The position numbers were made by a program, and so were the translations under genes. The notes beneath the pieces are model-generated. The model saw only the letters and a program-made list of their open reading frames with translations. It was not told the DNA's origin and searched no databases. Source: Tannerella forsythia (lineage in GTDB: Bacteria; Bacteroidota; Bacteroidia; Bacteroidales; Tannerellaceae). Taken from it: 56,288 nucleotides of DNA. Of the stretch, positions 8,802 through 17,406 are shown piece after piece. Every line of letters begins with the position of its first letter. Positions within the stretch are counted from its first letter, which is position 1. The DNA lies in the NCBI RefSeq assembly GCF_003860135.1, contig NZ_RQYN01000014.1, forward strand, positions 1 to 56,288, in the 5' to 3' direction.

Positions 8802-9040
8802 TGATTAAGTCTTCCGATGGCCATAATGAAGCCTTCACATCGTTATGGTTAAGCTTGCCGATGCTTATGAGTTATTTAAACCACAGTTGTGTTCCAATTG
8901 GAACACAACTGTGAAACAATTGTCTCACAACTTTGATCCAATTGGAACTCAATTGTGGGACAAGTAACCGAATGTGATCCGTCGGCTTAACTGTACGCAT
9001 CGGAGGGCTAAACTGTGCCGATCGCTTGGGTTACCCCCGG
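8802..9040. repeat. Nested palindrome cluster
   Basis: Gene-free. In the middle is a perfect 32-bp palindrome at 8882-8913 (CACAGTTGTGTTCCAA then its exact complement), followed by a decayed palindrome of about 44 bp (about 8918-8962) that also centres on CCAATTGG. To the left is CCATAATGA/TCGTTATGG (about 8820-8847). Motifs like TTAAGCTTGCCGATGC occur twice to the left in plus orientation and twice to the right in inverted form (for example GCATCGGAGGGCTAAA), so the whole stretch has rough mirror symmetry. No coding frame and no promoter seen. Confidence 0.65.
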
Positions 9041-9059
9041 ATTCCGCAATGGAACCAAA

Positions 9060-9480
9060 TAAGAATGAATTTAATTCAGGCTTTCAGCCCTCTAAATAGG
9101 GTGCGGACATCGATACCCCACCCTTACGGGATGGGGCTGAAATAATTCGGGCTTTCAGCCCTTGGATGCCCTTCGGGGGGGGAGTTGTTGAGTTGTTGAG
9201 TTGTTTATTTGTTGATTCGTTGAGTTGTTTGATTGTTGAGCTGAAGGCTGATTGCTGAAAAAGCCCTGCAGGGGCGCGTTAATTCAGCCCAATGTGGAGC
9301 GAAGCGAAGCGTTGGGGAAAAAGGCATTGCATCTCGGCGGAGGGCTGTAAGCCTGACATAATGAATGGTTATGAATGATAAACGCCGAACTGTGTATCGC
9401 GTAATTTGGGTTAAAAGCAGGGTGGAAGTACCGATAGGTTTTGCCAAAAGGAGCTTAATGGCTGTTATGCTTCGTAAAGA
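9060..9480. repeat. GC-rich intergenic repeat elements and TTGTTGA microsatellite
   Basis: Contains the perfect stem GGGCTGAAA/TTTCAGCCC (about 9132-9160), a second CTTTCAGCCC upstream (about 9080), CCCCACCC/GGGATGGGG (about 9107-9133), CCCTGCAGGG, and a run of TTGTTGA-like units (about 9184-9240). The related words CTTTCAGCCC, GGGCTGTAAGCC and CAGCCC suggest a dispersed structured intergenic repeat; I see no gene here. A genome search would show its copy number. Confidence 0.5.
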
Positions 9481-9526
9481 GATGCTTTTTTGTGGGCTCG
9501 TATATCGGTATTTCGGCTTTTTTATC

Positions 9527-9534
9527 TATGTTTG
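9527..9534 (+). promoter_or_regulatory. -7 box (TATGTTTG) of the ketosynthase gene
   Basis: Matches TAnnTTTG and lies 39 bp before the chosen GTG start at 9574. It excludes starts further upstream, which would lie before the transcription start. No clear -33 TTG. Confidence 0.5.
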
Positions 9535-9573
9535 CTGCGTTTTGCACAGACGATAACATTAGAACAGAAGAAC

Positions 9574-10800
9574 GTGAATAGAAGAGTAGTTATTACCGGT
9601 ATGGGCATTTATTCGTGCCTCGGAAAGAATCTGGACGAAGTGCGGGAATCGCTTTATCACGGAAAATCAGGAATCATCTTTGATCCTGTCCGAAAAGAGA
9701 TGGGATTTCGTTCGGCGTTAACGGGGCATCTTGAAATCCCCGAATTGAAAGGGATACTCAGCCGCAGTCAACGCGGATATATGCCCGAGCAGGCTAAATA
9801 TGCTTATGTCGCCACATGTGAAGCGATGGCGCAGGCACGACTCGATGCCGATTATATCGAACGGCACGAAGTCGGTATCCTTTATGGGAACGACAGCACC
9901 TCGGAAGCCATGGTCAGAAGCGTGGACATCTTGCGCGAAAAGAAGGACACGACCTTGATCGGTGCGGGGGCTATTTTTCAGTCGATGAATTCGACGGTGA
10001 CGATGAATCTTTCGTGCATCTTCAAGTTGAGAGGTATGAATCTGACGGTTTCGGGCGCCTGTGCGAGCGGATCGCATGCGATAGGTCTGGGCATGTTGCT
10101 AATCCGTGACGGATTGCAAAACTGTGTGGTTTGTGGGGGAGCCCAAGAGATCAATCCATTTGGCGTTAGCAGCTTCGACGGAATCAGTGCGTTCTCGGTC
10201 AGAGAAGGTGAGCCCACGAAGGCTTCCCGCCCGTTCGACCGCGATCGTGACGGATTGGTGCCCGGCGGTGGCGCCGCAACGGTTATCCTCGAAGACTATG
10301 AATCGGCCGTACGCCGGGGAGCACCGATTCTCGCCGAAGTGTGCGGGTACGGCTTTTCGTCGAACGGCGACCATATTTCGGTGCCGAACGTCGAGGGCCC
10401 GGTACGTTCCTTGTATATGGCGCTCAGGCAGGCAGGCATAGACATCCGCGAGATTGGCTATGTGAACGCTCATGCGACTTCAACCATCGTGGGCGATAAG
10501 AATGAAGCGAAATCGATCGATACTGTGTTCGGCGACTGGAAGCCCGAAGTGACTTCGACCAAGTCCATGACCGGACATGAGATGTGGATGGCGGGAGCGA
10601 GCGAGGTCATCTATTCGATGCTGATGATGAAGAATGATTTTATCGCGCCGAATCTCAATTTTGAAAATCCTGATGAAGATTCGGCCAAACTTAATATTCC
10701 CGCGACACGCATCGATAAACATTTTGATATGTTTTTGTCGAACTCGTTTGGCTTTGGCGGAACGAATTCGACCCTTGTCATCCGAAACATGAACGGCTGA
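9574..10800 (+). CDS. Beta-ketoacyl synthase (FabF/KS-type)
   Basis: A 408-residue condensing enzyme with the full catalytic triad: Cys163 in SGACASGS, His300 in NAHATST and His335 in KSMTGHEM. The glycine-rich end NSFGFGGTNS is also present. It forms C-C bonds from acyl-thioester and malonyl-ACP. The GTG at 9574 was chosen because NRRVVITGMGIYSCLG is the usual N-terminus and the -7 box is just upstream. It is followed by a CrtI-like oxidoreductase and stands away from fab housekeeping genes. This pairing suggests a specialised lipid or polyene product rather than bulk fatty acids, but other pathway genes (ACP, ketoreductase, dehydratase) are absent. Product unknown. Confidence 0.9.
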   Translation: MNRRVVITGMGIYSCLGKNLDEVRESLYHGKSGIIFDPVRKEMGFRSALTGHLEIPELKGILSRSQRGYMPEQAKYAYVATCEAMAQARLDADYIERHEVGILYGNDSTSEAMVRSVDILREKKDTTLIGAGAIFQSMNSTVTMNLSCIFKLRGMNLTVSGACASGSHAIGLGMLLIRDGLQNCVVCGGAQEINPFGVSSFDGISAFSVREGEPTKASRPFDRDRDGLVPGGGAATVILEDYESAVRRGAPILAEVCGYGFSSNGDHISVPNVEGPVRSLYMALRQAGIDIREIGYVNAHATSTIVGDKNEAKSIDTVFGDWKPEVTSTKSMTGHEMWMAGASEVIYSMLMMKNDFIAPNLNFENPDEDSAKLNIPATRIDKHFDMFLSNSFGFGGTNSTLVIRNMNG

Positions 10801-10835
10801 CCGTTCGTATCACCTACCTGTCAACATATACAACA

Positions 10836-12299
10836 GTGAATTACGACGTAATTATTATCGGAGGAGGTCTGGGGGGACTGGAGTGCGGTTTCATATTAGC
10901 CCGTCACGGACTGAATGTATGTGTATTGGAACAACATACACAGGTTGGCGGCTGCTTACAGACTTTTCGGCGAAAAGGCGTGACGTTCGACACGGGTTTT
11001 CATTATATCGGAGGATTGGGCGAAGGCGAATCGCTTTATCCTTTCTTCCGTTATTTCGGGCTGCTCGATTTGCCGTGGCAGCGAATGGACGATCTGTTCG
11101 ACGAAGTGGTTATCGGAGAACAGTCTTACTTTTTTGCCAACGGACACGAACGCTTCGTCGATACATTGGCAGAATCCTTTCCGCATCAGCGCAAACAATT
11201 GGAGACTTATACCGCTTTTCTGAAAACGGTCGGCGAGCATCTGCTCGATGTGTTTGATCCCGACGTGATGAATGGAGAGTATGTGCTTCCCCTGTTCGGA
11301 CGGTCGGCGTATGAATTTCTGCATGAAACGATCGACGATCCGCTGTTGCGAAAGGTCCTTTCGGGTACTTCGCTCAAGATGGAGCTGGATGCCGACAAAT
11401 TGCCGCTCTATACGTTCGCGCAGATTCATAATTCCTATATCCAGAGTGCGTGGCGGCTGCGTGGCGGAGGCTCACAGATTGCCGATCGTCTGGTACAACA
11501 GATCGAGGCGATGGGAGGTGTCGTTCGTACCCGTAGCGGAGTAACACGGCTGATCGAAACGAACGGACGAATTTCCGCAGTCGAGGTGAACGGTGACGAG
11601 CAACTTACCGCCCGCTTTTTCATCTCCAACGCCCATCCGGCCTATACGTATTCGATGCTCGAAGAGAGCCGGTGTATCCGTAGAGCCTTCCGTAAACGCA
11701 TCACCCATCTGCCTAATACGACCGGCGTATTTACAGCCAACATCCGCCTGCGTCCGGGCTGTGTGCCCTACTGCAATCGCAATATTTACCTTCACGACGA
11801 AGCGTCCGACCTCTGGCACTACCGTTTCGACAAAGAACCGTCCGGCATGTTTATCAGCTATAAGACGCCGGAGAACGGTGATTGCCATACGTCGAACATC
11901 GATTTGCTCACGCCCATGTCGTGGGGCGAGGTGGAGCGCTGGAAAGACGGCCCTCGCGATGCGGATTATGTTGCCGTCAAGCGCGAAAAGGCCGAGGCAT
12001 GCCTTGCTTTTGCCGCACGCCGGATGCCTTGGCTGCGCGATGCCGTCGAAGAGATATATACCAGTACGCCTCTGTCGTACCGTCGCTATACGAATACGGT
12101 CGACGGTTCGGCGTACGGTATCCGAAAAGACTGTACATCTCCGATCAGTACCGTACTGATGCCGCGTACGCCTGTTCCTAACCTGTTCCTGACAGGACAG
12201 AACCTGAGCCTGCACGGCATCCTCGGCGTATCCGTAACGGCTCTCTTTACTTGTGCCGAAATCCTCGGTATGAAGACGGTAACGAACGATTTTGGATAG
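10836..12299 (+). CDS. CrtI/phytoene desaturase-like FAD-dependent oxidoreductase
   Basis: A 487-residue flavoprotein. The N-terminal dinucleotide motif is VIIIGGGLGGLECGFILARHGLNVCVLEQ; the GGCLQTF and DTGFHYIGG segments follow, and a C-terminal FAD-contact region reads PNLFLTGQNLSLHGILGVSVTALFTCAEIL. This is the arrangement of phytoene desaturases and retinol saturases, acting on lipophilic polyenes or related substrates. The GTG at 10836 is 35 bp after the ketosynthase stop, so the two form an operon. It ends 25 bp from the convergent acyltransferase gene. Substrate inferred only from neighbours. Confidence 0.85.
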   Translation: MNYDVIIIGGGLGGLECGFILARHGLNVCVLEQHTQVGGCLQTFRRKGVTFDTGFHYIGGLGEGESLYPFFRYFGLLDLPWQRMDDLFDEVVIGEQSYFFANGHERFVDTLAESFPHQRKQLETYTAFLKTVGEHLLDVFDPDVMNGEYVLPLFGRSAYEFLHETIDDPLLRKVLSGTSLKMELDADKLPLYTFAQIHNSYIQSAWRLRGGGSQIADRLVQQIEAMGGVVRTRSGVTRLIETNGRISAVEVNGDEQLTARFFISNAHPAYTYSMLEESRCIRRAFRKRITHLPNTTGVFTANIRLRPGCVPYCNRNIYLHDEASDLWHYRFDKEPSGMFISYKTPENGDCHTSNIDLLTPMSWGEVERWKDGPRDADYVAVKREKAEACLAFAARRMPWLRDAVEEIYTSTPLSYRRYTNTVDGSAYGIRKDCTSPISTVLMPRTPVPNLFLTGQNLSLHGILGVSVTALFTCAEILGMKTVTNDFG

Positions 12300-12324
12300 A
12301 GTGGGGGAGAAGAGATGCGGCAGA

Positions 12325-13062
12325 TTACTTGAACTCTTCCCAAAGGGCTGACGTGATCATCTGTTTGGTGGTATCGGCCCACTGTTGCAGATGAGATGAA
12401 TCGGCCGATTGTTCCGTATCGCAAATCGGCGGATGAATCACCATCTCCATCCGGTGAGGCCGTACACGCCATGATCCGATGGGTAAGACGTGATATGGAC
12501 CGTTCAGCGTAATGGGCACAATCGGCAGATGGAGGTCTAACGCTATCTGAAAGGCACCTTTCTTAAAACGCCCGACTTTCCCCGTTTCTGATCGTGATCC
12601 TTCCGGAAAGACCGCCAGCGATGCCCCGTTCTTAAGCCTCTGTTCGGCTTCGGCGATACTGCGTCGCGCAGCTTTCGGCGATGAATTATCGACAAAAATA
12701 AATCCTGCCGCACGACAGGCATATCCCACGAAAGGAATTTTAGCCAGCCCCTGTTTCATCATCCATTTCATGGGGACGCCCAGAAAACCGTATATCAGAA
12801 AAATGTCGAATGCTCCCTGATGATTGGCTACAAATACATACGACTGTCCTTTACGCAGATGTTCGCGTCCGCGTACTTTAACCGGACACATGGCGAGCCG
12901 GCACGTTACCTTCGACCAAAACATCCCCGGATAGAACGAAAAGAATTTTTCTCCTCCCAGCAGGCAGCCGACCGTTACGATCAGAGCGGTCAGAATGGTA
13001 TGCACCACAAAAACAGGGGCTGCGATCAACCAGAAATAAACGGTATAAAGTATTCTCAACAT
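12325..13062 (-). CDS. 1-acyl-sn-glycerol-3-phosphate acyltransferase (PlsC-type)
   Basis: A 245-residue membrane-bound acyltransferase. Hydrophobic N-terminus (LRILYTVYFWLIAAPVFVVHTILTALIVTVG), catalytic HX4D as NHQGAFD, FPEGSRSETGKVGRFKKGAF as the second substrate motif, and PIVPITLNG. It transfers an acyl chain to lysophosphatidic acid or a related lipid at the inner membrane. The ATG at 13062 was chosen because an upstream TTG lies within the -7 box. It could serve general phospholipid synthesis or use the product of the convergent ketosynthase pair; nothing in the sequence decides. Confidence 0.9.
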   Translation of the reverse strand: MLRILYTVYFWLIAAPVFVVHTILTALIVTVGCLLGGEKFFSFYPGMFWSKVTCRLAMCPVKVRGREHLRKGQSYVFVANHQGAFDIFLIYGFLGVPMKWMMKQGLAKIPFVGYACRAAGFIFVDNSSPKAARRSIAEAEQRLKNGASLAVFPEGSRSETGKVGRFKKGAFQIALDLHLPIVPITLNGPYHVLPIGSWRVRPHRMEMVIHPPICDTEQSADSSHLQQWADTTKQMITSALWEEFK

Positions 13063-13083
13063 CTGTTTGTCTTTTTTCAAGGG

Positions 13084-13091
13084 CAAATATA
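13084..13091 (-). promoter_or_regulatory. -7 box (TATATTTG) of the acyltransferase gene
   Basis: On the minus strand TATATTTG matches TAnnTTTG, 21 bp before the ATG at 13062. No clear -33 TTG. Confidence 0.5.
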
Positions 13092-13205
13092 AAAGGTTAT
13101 TTGATTCATTTCATCATTTTTTTGCCGAAATATTTTTCGAATCGAAGAATTATTCCTTTATTTGTGCTTAAAATTAGCATGTAATAATAATTAAAATATC
13201 AAACC

Positions 13206-13385
13206 ATGAGTGCATTAAAGTATTTAGGAGTTCTTGTTCTCCTGATTGGAGTGGTCATATTGGCAATCCCTGCAATAAGCGGAAGCGCCGGGAGTAATGT
13301 CATGCTTGTTTTAGGTCTTGTGCTCGTTCTTTTAGGATATATAGGTCATATTTTCCTGAATAAGAACAGCAAAAGAATCGAATAG
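13206..13385 (+). CDS. Small two-helix membrane protein, 59 residues
   Basis: ATG at 13206 to TAG at 13383-13385 encodes 59 residues (MSALKYLGVLVLLIGVVILA ... FLNKNSKRIE). There are two transmembrane segments (about residues 5-24 and 33-51) separated by a short glycine/serine loop, and a basic C-terminus, so the termini are probably cytoplasmic. It has its own A+T-rich upstream region and a strong terminator 20 bp after the stop, consistent with a monocistronic expressed gene. It resembles small hydrophobic proteins common in Bacteroidales, but I do not recognise a named family. Confidence 0.7.
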   Translation: MSALKYLGVLVLLIGVVILAIPAISGSAGSNVMLVLGLVLVLLGYIGHIFLNKNSKRIE

Positions 13386-13405
13386 AAGCGATACGTCAAC
13401 AGGTA

Positions 13406-13460
13406 GAGAAAAGGGGCTGTCCGATTAAGTCGAAAGACTTTGCGGACAGCCCCTTTTCTC
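13406..13460. terminator. Bidirectional terminator
   Basis: Perfect 18-bp arms (GAGAAAAGGGGCTGTCCG and its complement) with an inner AAGTC-GAAA-GACTT stem capped by a GNRA-type loop. It lies between the 59-residue protein gene and the convergent GH3 gene and serves both. Confidence 0.9.
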
Positions 13461-13462
13461 TT

Positions 13463-16447
13463 TTATTTCTTTATCGCGCGATAAATTGCGTCCTGAATGC
13501 GTGTGCGGATTTCGAGCGATGAGAGTTTCCCGTTAGAACGTGTCGGATGAACCCGATTGCTTAGGAAGATATAGATTAATTGATTGTCCGGATCTACCCA
13601 GAAAGCCGTTCCGGTATATCCGGTGTGTCCGTAAACCGAAGCAGGTGCTAATACACCACAGGGTGACGCATCCGGATTGCCGGTATCGGGTTTGTCGAAT
13701 CCCAGCCCGCGACGGCAAGTCGGACTTTTGCTTTCCGTAAAAAGCTTGCAGGTCTCGGCTGAAAGATACGATTCGCCGCCATACGTACCTTTATTTATAT
13801 ACAATTGCAGCAGCTTGGCCAGATCGCCCGCATTGGAGAACAGGCCTGCGTTTCCCGAAACACCTCCCTGAAAGGCTGCGGCTTCGTCATGTACGTAACC
13901 ACGCAACAACTGCCGACGTATAAACTCGTCGTTCTCGGTCGGAACAACCACCATCGTATCCATTTTATGCAGCGGGTTGTAAGTCGTTGTACGTGCTCCC
14001 AATCGATCGAAAAAATGAGTCTGCAACAGCTTGTCCATCGGTTGTCCGGTTTGCTGTTCAACAATCATCTTCAGCAGAATAAAGTTTATGCAACTGTATC
14101 TGTACTTGCCGCGCTCACCGAGCTTCGAGTCTTTGATCTCTTGCATGATGATATCCTTGAACGAATCGTGCACATAGATATGCTTCGCAGCTTCGGCTGT
14201 GAACCCGGGCTTTTTCGTCTCCGATATCAGATGAGAGAAGAACTTGAAATCGTTACGGGCATAAGTGTGTGCATCCAGACGTACGGGATGGGTAGCGCTT
14301 TGGGTACGGCTGTATAACTTGCCGGTGTAACTTTTTTCATCGATGGCATTCATGTAAAAAGGAATGGACGGTACGAGGCCCGACTGGTGATACAACAACT
14401 CCTCAACCGTCAGATGCACTTTGTTGCTTTCTCGCAGGGATGGGATATAGGAGGAGACAGGGCTGTTCAACGTGATCAACCGGTCGTCGTAAGTTTTCAT
14501 CACGGCCAGCAGGGTGCCAGTTGCTTTTGAGACTGACGCCAGATCATACACCGAGCGGCTCGTTACTTTCTGCTTCCGTTGGTAGTCATAATATCCGAAC
14601 GATTTGTCGTATACGACCGTCCCATTCTTGACTACCAATACTTGACATCCCGGATAGGCCTCTTTACTCAATCCTTCTTTTACAATGGCATCGATTTCTG
14701 CCAGACGGGCCGCATCCATCCCGACCTCTTCGGGAAGATGATAGCCTAAACGTGTCTTTTCCGTGAAAACGCCTGTTCCCGCGTAAAACATACCGGGGAT
14801 GGTGACAGCCAATTTGCCCTTCGTCGGGATACCGCCGAACACTGCCTGCGCCGCGTATTTCTGTGCGAAAGGAGTGCCTTCATAAGCCATGACTACAGCC
14901 TTCGCATGCTTGATAGACACTTTATACTCTTTGCAGAAGTAGGGCAGAGTGAAGAAAACATATATCCAATCTTTCCGTGCGGCGAGTTTGGCTAATGCGG
15001 GATGTTCGTTGATTCGTACCGTATAGACACCGCAGATAATCACATCATATTTCTCTAAATCACGCACGATGGTCTCGATTTCTGCTTCCTTTGTCGAAAG
15101 CGTAATCCTATAATGGTCAATGGCGTCATATTTACCGAGTGTCGATTGAAACTCTTCGTCATATAAATCGCCGACGGAAAGCAAGGCAATCTTTTTCTTT
15201 TCGAGTTGCTTCAAAGGCAGGTAGTCCGATTCGTTTTTCAATAACGTAATCGATTCTTCGTTCAACTTGGCTGCGAGCCAAGTGGCATGGGCGGAGTTTA
15301 ATCGTTCCGGAAGGCCTTCGATCTTAATCGGACGATAATTGTTCAATCCGGCAATATATTTATACGACAAGACCTTTTTGCACTTCAAAGCGATATCATT
15401 CTTACTAAGCGTACCGTCGGTAATCGCCGCTTTTACGGCTTCTATTTCTTTGGCTAATTTATTCGGAGCAAGGGCAATGTCGTTTCCTGCCTTTAAGGCC
15501 AGAACCGAAGGACTTTCCTGCTTGTTGCGTTCGGCACCTTTCATGGCCAAAGCATCCGTAAAGCAAAGTCCCTGAAAGCCGTCTTTCTTCTGTAGTAGAT
15601 CCGTAACGACCGCATCCGACAACGAAGCCGCTCTTCTCTCTTTTTTGTCGAGGGCCGGCACATACAGATGAGCTGTCATGATACCTGCAAATCCGGCCTT
15701 GATATAATGACGAAAAGGAGACAGTTCAATGCTGTCCATCTCTTTTAGGGAACGGCGTAAAACGGGTAAGGTATGATGCGAATCGTCCGACGTATCGCCA
15801 TGCCCCGGGAAATGCTTCGCTACGGAGAAGATGCCTGTGCTTTCAAGTCCGCGCGCATACGCTACCCCTTTTTCCGCTACAGCATCGGGATCTTCACCGA
15901 ATGAGCGGAGACCGATAACGGGATTATCCGTATTGCTGTTCACGTCGATAGTCGGTGCGAAGTTGATATGGATGCCCATCTCTCGGCATTGTCGTCCGAC
16001 TTCGGCGCCGTAAGCTTCAATCAGACGGATGTCTTCAATAGCCCCCAGCATCATGTTTTTGGGAAACCGTGTAGTTTCGCTCAGACGCATCGATAAGCCC
16101 CACTCTCCGTCGAGAGCGATGAACAGCGGAACGCGTGAAACTTTTTGCAACCGATTCGTCACCTCGGCCTGTGTCAACGGATTGCCTTTTTGAAAAAGTA
16201 CGCCGCCCACTTTCTGATTTGTGATATAACTTTCGATCTTCCGCATATTCGCAGCATCAGATTTCGGTTCGGCTATGACCATAAATAATTGTCCGATTCG
16301 TTCATCGTCAGTCATTGTCCGGTATACGGAATCGACCCAATGGTTCATCTTCGCTTTATCTGCTTTCCGAAATAAGGCAGGCTCTACTTGCGACGTCATG
16401 CTCATCCCAAGCAGAAAAAACAGCAAAATATAATTGATCTTATTCAT
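13463..16447 (-). CDS. GH3 beta-N-acetylhexosaminidase (NagZ-like) fused to a serine beta-lactamase-like domain
   Basis: A 994-residue exported two-enzyme protein. Signal peptide about 1-20. GH3 N-terminal domain about 35-390 with the NagZ-type loop KHFPGHGDT (211-219) followed by DDSHH, and nucleophile Asp298 in FTDALAM. A GH3 C-terminal-like region follows (about 400-570). The beta-lactamase/esterase-like domain (about 600-990) has SVSK at 638-641 as the SxxK site, a YSCINFILL segment as the candidate YxN/YxS site, and a late HTGYTG in place of KTG. This fusion is known in Bacteroidetes and is thought to act in peptidoglycan turnover. Whether the second domain is a peptidase, an amidase or an esterase is not shown. 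Confidence 0.9.
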   Translation of the reverse strand: MNKINYILLFFLLGMSMTSQVEPALFRKADKAKMNHWVDSVYRTMTDDERIGQLFMVIAEPKSDAANMRKIESYITNQKVGGVLFQKGNPLTQAEVTNRLQKVSRVPLFIALDGEWGLSMRLSETTRFPKNMMLGAIEDIRLIEAYGAEVGRQCREMGIHINFAPTIDVNSNTDNPVIGLRSFGEDPDAVAEKGVAYARGLESTGIFSVAKHFPGHGDTSDDSHHTLPVLRRSLKEMDSIELSPFRHYIKAGFAGIMTAHLYVPALDKKERRAASLSDAVVTDLLQKKDGFQGLCFTDALAMKGAERNKQESPSVLALKAGNDIALAPNKLAKEIEAVKAAITDGTLSKNDIALKCKKVLSYKYIAGLNNYRPIKIEGLPERLNSAHATWLAAKLNEESITLLKNESDYLPLKQLEKKKIALLSVGDLYDEEFQSTLGKYDAIDHYRITLSTKEAEIETIVRDLEKYDVIICGVYTVRINEHPALAKLAARKDWIYVFFTLPYFCKEYKVSIKHAKAVVMAYEGTPFAQKYAAQAVFGGIPTKGKLAVTIPGMFYAGTGVFTEKTRLGYHLPEEVGMDAARLAEIDAIVKEGLSKEAYPGCQVLVVKNGTVVYDKSFGYYDYQRKQKVTSRSVYDLASVSKATGTLLAVMKTYDDRLITLNSPVSSYIPSLRESNKVHLTVEELLYHQSGLVPSIPFYMNAIDEKSYTGKLYSRTQSATHPVRLDAHTYARNDFKFFSHLISETKKPGFTAEAAKHIYVHDSFKDIIMQEIKDSKLGERGKYRYSCINFILLKMIVEQQTGQPMDKLLQTHFFDRLGARTTTYNPLHKMDTMVVVPTENDEFIRRQLLRGYVHDEAAAFQGGVSGNAGLFSNAGDLAKLLQLYINKGTYGGESYLSAETCKLFTESKSPTCRRGLGFDKPDTGNPDASPCGVLAPASVYGHTGYTGTAFWVDPDNQLIYIFLSNRVHPTRSNGKLSSLEIRTRIQDAIYRAIKK

Positions 16448-16468
16448 GCGTTACGTTTTTATATCCCG

Positions 16469-16498
16469 CAAAAATACACGCCCGGGGACAAAAAACAA
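16469..16498 (-). promoter_or_regulatory. Full Bacteroidota-type promoter of the GH3 fusion gene
   Basis: On the minus strand TTG (16496-16498) is separated by 19 bp from the perfect -7 box TATTTTTG (16469-16476), about 22 bp before the ATG at 16447. Confidence 0.7.
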
Positions 16499-16606
16499 CA
16501 ATAATTTGTTTGCTTTTTATCAACAAGCGGTGATAAGAGCGACTTTTCTCGTTCGAACAGGCCGTAAAAACATACTTAGAAAATGCGTGTATATCTGTTT
16601 TTTTTG

Positions 16607-16614
16607 TATCTTTG
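16607..16614 (+). promoter_or_regulatory. -7 box (TATCTTTG) of rplS
   Basis: Perfect TAnnTTTG, 90 bp before the rplS ATG, giving a leader of about 80 nt. No TTG at the usual -33 distance. The leader could hold autoregulatory structure, but no known r-protein leader was recognised. Confidence 0.55.
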
Positions 16615-16704
16615 CAGCCGCTTTACGTAATCGCTGTCGGGAAAGAGTGAGACCCGTTATGTTGCGTTTTGTTCGAATTATAAACATATAAAGAGCTATA
16701 AACA

Positions 16705-17061
16705 ATGGATTTAATTAAAGTCGCAGAGGAAGCATTTGCTACGAAAAAAGAACATCCCGCGTTCAAGAGCGGCGATACGATCACGGTTTCGTATCGAATC
16801 AAGGAAGGAAACAAAGAGCGTATTCAGCAGTATCGGGGCGTGGTAATTCGCATTTCGGGACAGGGTGACAAGAAGCGTTTCACGGTTCGGAAAATGTCCG
16901 AAAATGTCGGTGTAGAAAGAATTTTCCCGATCGAATCTCCTTTTATTGAGAGTATTGTACTTAACAAAGTCGGTAAAGTTCGTCGTTCTAAATTGTATTA
17001 TTTGCGCAAGCTTACCGGAAAGAAAGCACGTATCAAAGAAAAAAGAGTTACTACGATTTGA
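16705..17061 (+). CDS. rplS: 50S ribosomal protein L19
   Basis: A 118-residue ribosomal protein of the usual length. KSGDTITVSYRIKEGNKERIQQYRGVVI and the highly conserved FTVRKMSENVGVERIFPIESPFIESI are diagnostic of L19, which lies at the 30S-50S interface. It is monocistronic here: a perfect -7 box upstream and a terminator 26 bp downstream, unlike the rpsP-rimM-trmD-rplS operon of proteobacteria. Confidence 0.98.
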   Translation: MDLIKVAEEAFATKKEHPAFKSGDTITVSYRIKEGNKERIQQYRGVVIRISGQGDKKRFTVRKMSENVGVERIFPIESPFIESIVLNKVGKVRRSKLYYLRKLTGKKARIKEKRVTTI

Positions 17062-17087
17062 TCGATTTCGTAACAAAATTAAAACAA

Positions 17088-17120
17088 GGCCGTCTCGAAT
17101 CTGTAACGAGGCGGCTTTTT
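17088..17120 (+). terminator. Rho-independent terminator of rplS
   Basis: Hairpin GCCG-CTCG/CGAG-GCGGC followed by TTTTT, directly after rplS. Confidence 0.85.
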
Positions 17121-17261
17121 CGTTATAGCAACCTGAAAATCATTTTTTCCTACACCGGAAAGTCTACTGTGTTTTATGCTCTTGAAGTCGGTTTCAACTC
17201 AAGTGCCTAATTGAAGCTAAAAAGGTTGTTCAAAACATTTGTCTTGGTACAAAAGACTAAA

Positions 17262-17301
17262 GTGTCCAAAAATTAGACATCGTTGTCCAATTTTTGGACA
17301 C
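17262..17301. repeat. 40-bp near-perfect palindrome upstream of the permease gene
   Basis: Arms GTGTCCAAAAATT and AATTTTTGGACAC are perfect 13-mers. The inner 14 bp (AGACATCGTTGTCC) are themselves palindromic, with two mismatched pairs. No T-run follows, so it is not an obvious terminator; it lies 105 bp before the permease ATG. The rest of 17121-17406 shows no gene and no clear -7 box. Confidence 0.65.
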
Positions 17302-17406
17302 CATAAAGCAAATAGAGTTTTTACAACTGACTGATTCGTTGATTGATTGCTGTATTGGCATTGTTTTTGAAAGAACATGACCGAAAGAATCTAAAAGCGA
17401 AAAAAG

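Noticed and set aside
8700-9573. Coding genes in the repeat-rich spacer
   Set aside because: Frames there are short, cross palindromes and repeats, and have no promoter or recognisable product.
11472-12215. Minus-strand 247-codon frame inside the CrtI-like gene
   Set aside because: Antisense to a gene with clear FAD motifs; no own signals.
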